A DNA stretch of 6,470 bases from NCBI GenBank assembly GCA_019241805.1, contig JAFAWL010000147.1, forward strand, positions 1-6,470, written 5' to 3'. The DNA is from Actinomycetota bacterium (lineage in GTDB: Bacteria > Actinomycetota > Actinomycetes > Mycobacteriales > Jatrophihabitantaceae). The notes below the pieces were generated by a model that saw nothing but the letters and a program-made list of their open reading frames with translations, did no database searches and was not told the DNA's origin. A program made the position numbers and the translations under genes. This document shows, in pieces, positions 4,936-6,470 of the stretch. Position 1 is the stretch's first letter; every line of letters starts with the position of its first letter.

Positions 4936-5395
4936 CGACCGGGCGGTCCGGTTCGCCGGTGGCGATCGGCCGATCGCCACCGGCGGCGAGTCGGTCACTC
5001 GAAGCGTCCGCCCGCGAGTATCCCGGTGTCTCGGTCGGCTCCGGCGACTCTGCCCGTGCGGCCGGCGGCCGATAGGCGTCCTCATCGAACTCGACGCCGA
5101 CCAGGCCCAGACGGGTCCGCAGCTCGGCGATCTGGGCGTCGCGGTCGCGCAGCTCCTCGGTCAGTCGGTCCAGCAGCAGATCTGTTTCGGCGAACCGGTA
5201 GCCCCGCAGCCCGACCGGCAGACGGACGTTCTCTACATCACCTGGCTCTAACGGCGCCTCGGCGAGCGCCCAAAGCTGGATATCCGGCGCGGGGGGCGCC
5301 AGCTGCTCACCACCGGGCAACACCAGCACCGCCAGGCCGTAGAGCGCCGCGACTGCGACGACGGCCAGCAGTCCGTAGAGCAGCAGCGATTCCAC
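4925..5395 (-). CDS. Membrane-anchored DivIVA-domain protein (Rv1209-like)
   Basis: The 156-aa product has one N-terminal membrane helix (about residues 4-27, ending VLVLPGG). A short Pro-rich stretch follows, then a DivIVA-like segment at about 57-97 with LRGYRFAETDLLLDRLTEEL and a short coiled coil (RDAQIAELRTRL). The C-terminal tail (100-156) is polar, acidic and probably disordered. The RGY-x3-E-x-D-x2-LDRL pattern is the hallmark of DivIVA-domain proteins, which bind membranes and often mark poles or septa. The single-TM architecture and the adjacency to tag match Rv1209. The GTG at 5393-5395 is the first start codon after the in-frame stop at 5423-5425; it lacks a clear Shine-Dalgarno. 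The tail overlaps the tag start by 11 bases and carries a 32-bp DNA palindrome at 4954-4985. Its exact role in the cell envelope is not known. Confidence 0.85.
   Translation of the reverse strand: MESLLLYGLLAVVAVAALYGLAVLVLPGGEQLAPPAPDIQLWALAEAPLEPGDVENVRLPVGLRGYRFAETDLLLDRLTEELRDRDAQIAELRTRLGLVGVEFDEDAYRPPAARAESPEPTETPGYSRADASSDRLAAGGDRPIATGEPDRPVDGD
4954..4985. repeat. Perfect 32-bp palindrome inside the end of the DivIVA-like gene, upstream of tag
   Basis: The half CGCCGGTGGCGATCGG (4954-4969) is followed directly by its exact reverse complement (4970-4985). As RNA it gives a 14-bp stem with a 4-base loop. It ends 18 bases upstream of the tag ATG (minus strand). A second small stem, CGAGT/ACTCG (4987-4991 and 4997-5001), lies beside it. 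It codes for part of the disordered tail (AGGDRPIATG). It may be an operator, an mRNA hairpin affecting tag translation or mRNA stability, or an inserted palindromic repeat. Confidence 0.85.
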
Positions 5396-5474
5396 GGCGA
5401 CGATCGTGACACGTCGGTCCGACTACGGCGAACCCGCCATCGCGCGCCCGCCCAGCCGAACCAGCCCCTTCATC

Positions 5475-6017
5475 TCAGAGGGTCCGCTCGACGACCTCGA
5501 ACAAGGCCTCGACCGTACGGACGCGATGCAACACGTCGAGCGCGGTTCGCCGGACGAAGCCGCGTCGCTCAAGCCCCTCAAGAAAATCCCAGAGCGGTTG
5601 GTAGAAGTCGCCGTCGTCGAGCACGGCGACGGGTTTGGCATGCATGCCCAGCGAGTTGGCGGTCCAGACCTCGAACAGTTCCTCGAAGGTGCCGATACCG
5701 CCAGGCAGAGCGACGAATGCGTCGGCCCGCTCGTCCATGATCTTCTTTCGCTCGCGCATCGTGTCCACCACGATCAACTCGTCGGCGTCGGTGTCGGCGA
5801 CCTCGTAGGCCAGCAGGTGGGTCGGGATCACGCCGACCGTGTGCGCACCGCCGGCGCGGGCGGCTCGGGCGACGGCGCCCATCATCGAGACGCGGCCGCC
5901 GCCGCTGACGAGGGAATGGCCGCGTTCGGCCAATGCGCGCCCGACCTGGGTGGCGAGCTCGATGTAGGAGCGATCGATCGTCTCCGACGACGAGCAGTAG
6001 ACGCAGACAACAGCCAT
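5475..6017 (-). CDS. LOG family protein (TIGR00730), small form, Rv1205-like
   Basis: The 180-aa product is a Rossmann-fold LOG family protein. Characterised members are phosphoribohydrolases that release the base from cytokinin (and AMP-like) riboside monophosphates in the cytoplasm. Visible motifs: VCVYCSSS at the N-terminus, SGGGRVSMMGAVA (38-50) in the nucleotide-binding loop, the Arg/Lys motif MRERKK (87-92), and PGGIGTFEE (105-113) with the catalytic Glu. The glycine loop reads GGGRVSMMG rather than the plant-type GGGxxGLMG; from memory Rv1205 shows the same kind of variant. The ATG at 6015-6017 was chosen because MAVVCVYCSS is the family start; the frame continues upstream but with unconserved Arg-rich sequence overlapping the previous gene. 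It begins 7 bases after the stop of the larger LOG gene, with no clear Shine-Dalgarno, so co-translation is likely. Substrate is inferred only from the family. Confidence 0.92.
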   Translation of the reverse strand: MAVVCVYCSSSETIDRSYIELATQVGRALAERGHSLVSGGGRVSMMGAVARAARAGGAHTVGVIPTHLLAYEVADTDADELIVVDTMRERKKIMDERADAFVALPGGIGTFEELFEVWTANSLGMHAKPVAVLDDGDFYQPLWDFLEGLERRGFVRRTALDVLHRVRTVEALFEVVERTL

Positions 6018-6024
6018 GGATGGC

Positions 6025-6470
6025 TTACTGGGCGTCGTGTGAAAGCCGACTGACGGCGCGATCTTCCATCTCGGCCTGGCTCGAGCGTTCCGATTCCGCG
6101 TCGAGGATCTGCTGCACGATCTCGTCGACGTCATCGCTGACCGAGATCAAGTCGAGGTCGGCCTCGTTGATCTTCCCGCCGGGTAGCACGCTGGTGCGCA
6201 TCCAGTCCAGCAGGCCTTGCCAATAGTCGCGGCCGTACAGGATGACGGGAAACCGAGTGACTTTTCGGGTCTGCACCAGGGTGAGCGACTCGAACAGCTC
6301 GTCGAGCGTGCCGAACCCGCCCGGCATGATCACGAACGCTTGCGCATACTTCACGAACATCGTCTTGCGGGCGAAGAAGTAACGGAAGTTGATGCCGATG
6401 TCGACCCAGTCGTTCAGTGACTGCTCGAACGGCAATTCAATACCCAGCCCGACCGATACTCCCCCGGCTT
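6025..6470 (-). CDS. LOG family protein (TIGR00730), larger form, 5' end outside window (partial)
   Basis: The last 147 codons are visible and the frame stays open to the right edge, reading GLGIELPFEQ before DWVDIGINFRYFFARKTMFV. The family core is clear: FRYFFARKTM with the conserved Arg-Lys pair, then MPGGFGTLDELFESLTLVQT, the PGGxGTxxE catalytic loop. The segment TRFPVILYGRDYWQGLLDW and the tail DDVDEIVQQILDAE are typical of the roughly 250-aa bacterial LOG subclass often found near dapE in Mycobacteriales. A TTG at 6433-6435 is a possible start by codon only; conserved sequence upstream shows it is internal. The product differs clearly from the smaller LOG protein encoded just downstream, so these are two subclasses and not a recent duplication. 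Expected activity is nucleoside 5'-monophosphate phosphoribohydrolase; physiological substrate unknown. Confidence 0.92.
   Translation of the reverse strand, partial: AGGVSVGLGIELPFEQSLNDWVDIGINFRYFFARKTMFVKYAQAFVIMPGGFGTLDELFESLTLVQTRKVTRFPVILYGRDYWQGLLDWMRTSVLPGGKINEADLDLISVSDDVDEIVQQILDAESERSSQAEMEDRAVSRLSHDAQ

Noticed and set aside
4936..5085. N-terminal extension of Tag from an upstream start at 5085
   Set aside because: The extra 50 residues are Arg/Pro-rich, unlike the family, and come from translating the DivIVA-like gene and the palindrome in another frame.
5406..6053. A 215-codon plus-strand open frame opposite the small LOG gene
   Set aside because: The minus strand encodes a complete LOG protein; the plus-strand product has no family features and is a GC-bias artefact.
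6433..6435. TTG as the start of the larger LOG gene
   Set aside because: In-frame sequence upstream (GLGIELPFEQ context) is typical internal LOG sequence, and the frame runs off the window edge.

Overview
The window is high-GC DNA (GC-rich third codon positions, many GTG starts) with a gene order typical of Mycobacteriales (Mycobacterium, Rhodococcus, Gordonia and relatives). From memory of the M. tuberculosis map, the backbone here runs parallel to Rv1205 (LOG family), Rv1209 (DivIVA-like), Rv1210 (tag), Rv1211 (DUF3117) and Rv1212c (glgA/glgM), read in the opposite orientation. I cannot name the genus.

Layout. The first 153 bases are the 3' end of a glycogen synthase-type glycosyltransferase (+). 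It meets tail to tail, with 3 bases between, an M17 leucyl aminopeptidase family gene (157-1575, -). Upstream of that peptidase on the same strand is a 55-codon DUF3117 gene (1720-1887, -), and a strong nested hairpin (1660-1701) lies between them. A divergent region of about 157 bases separates DUF3117 from a PaaG-like enoyl-CoA hydratase/isomerase gene (2045-2830, +). A gap of about 350 bases follows, with a near-perfect 17-bp inverted repeat. Then comes a gene I do not recognise (3180-4343, +, 387 aa). It has a helical N-terminus, a Thr/Ala/Gly linker encoded by DNA repeats, a VVIDLTGDE motif, a duplicated ~50-residue helical module and an acidic tail.

The right half is a minus-strand block read from the right edge leftwards: a large-type LOG family gene (partial), a small LOG family gene, a membrane-anchored DivIVA-like gene and tag (3-methyladenine DNA glycosylase I). 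The two LOG genes are 7 bases apart. DivIVA-like and tag overlap by 11 bases, and a perfect 32-bp palindrome sits just upstream of the tag start.

The backbone looks like housekeeping: storage glucan synthesis, base excision repair, phosphoribohydrolases and a cell-envelope or polar protein. The departures from the expected order are the M17 and crotonase genes, the unknown gene with its flanking inverted repeat, and the absence of the fadD6-folP2-gpgS block I would expect between LOG and DivIVA-like. The best candidates for something undescribed are the 387-aa modular protein, the 71-bp inverted-repeat element before it, and the 32-bp palindrome at the DivIVA-like/tag junction.
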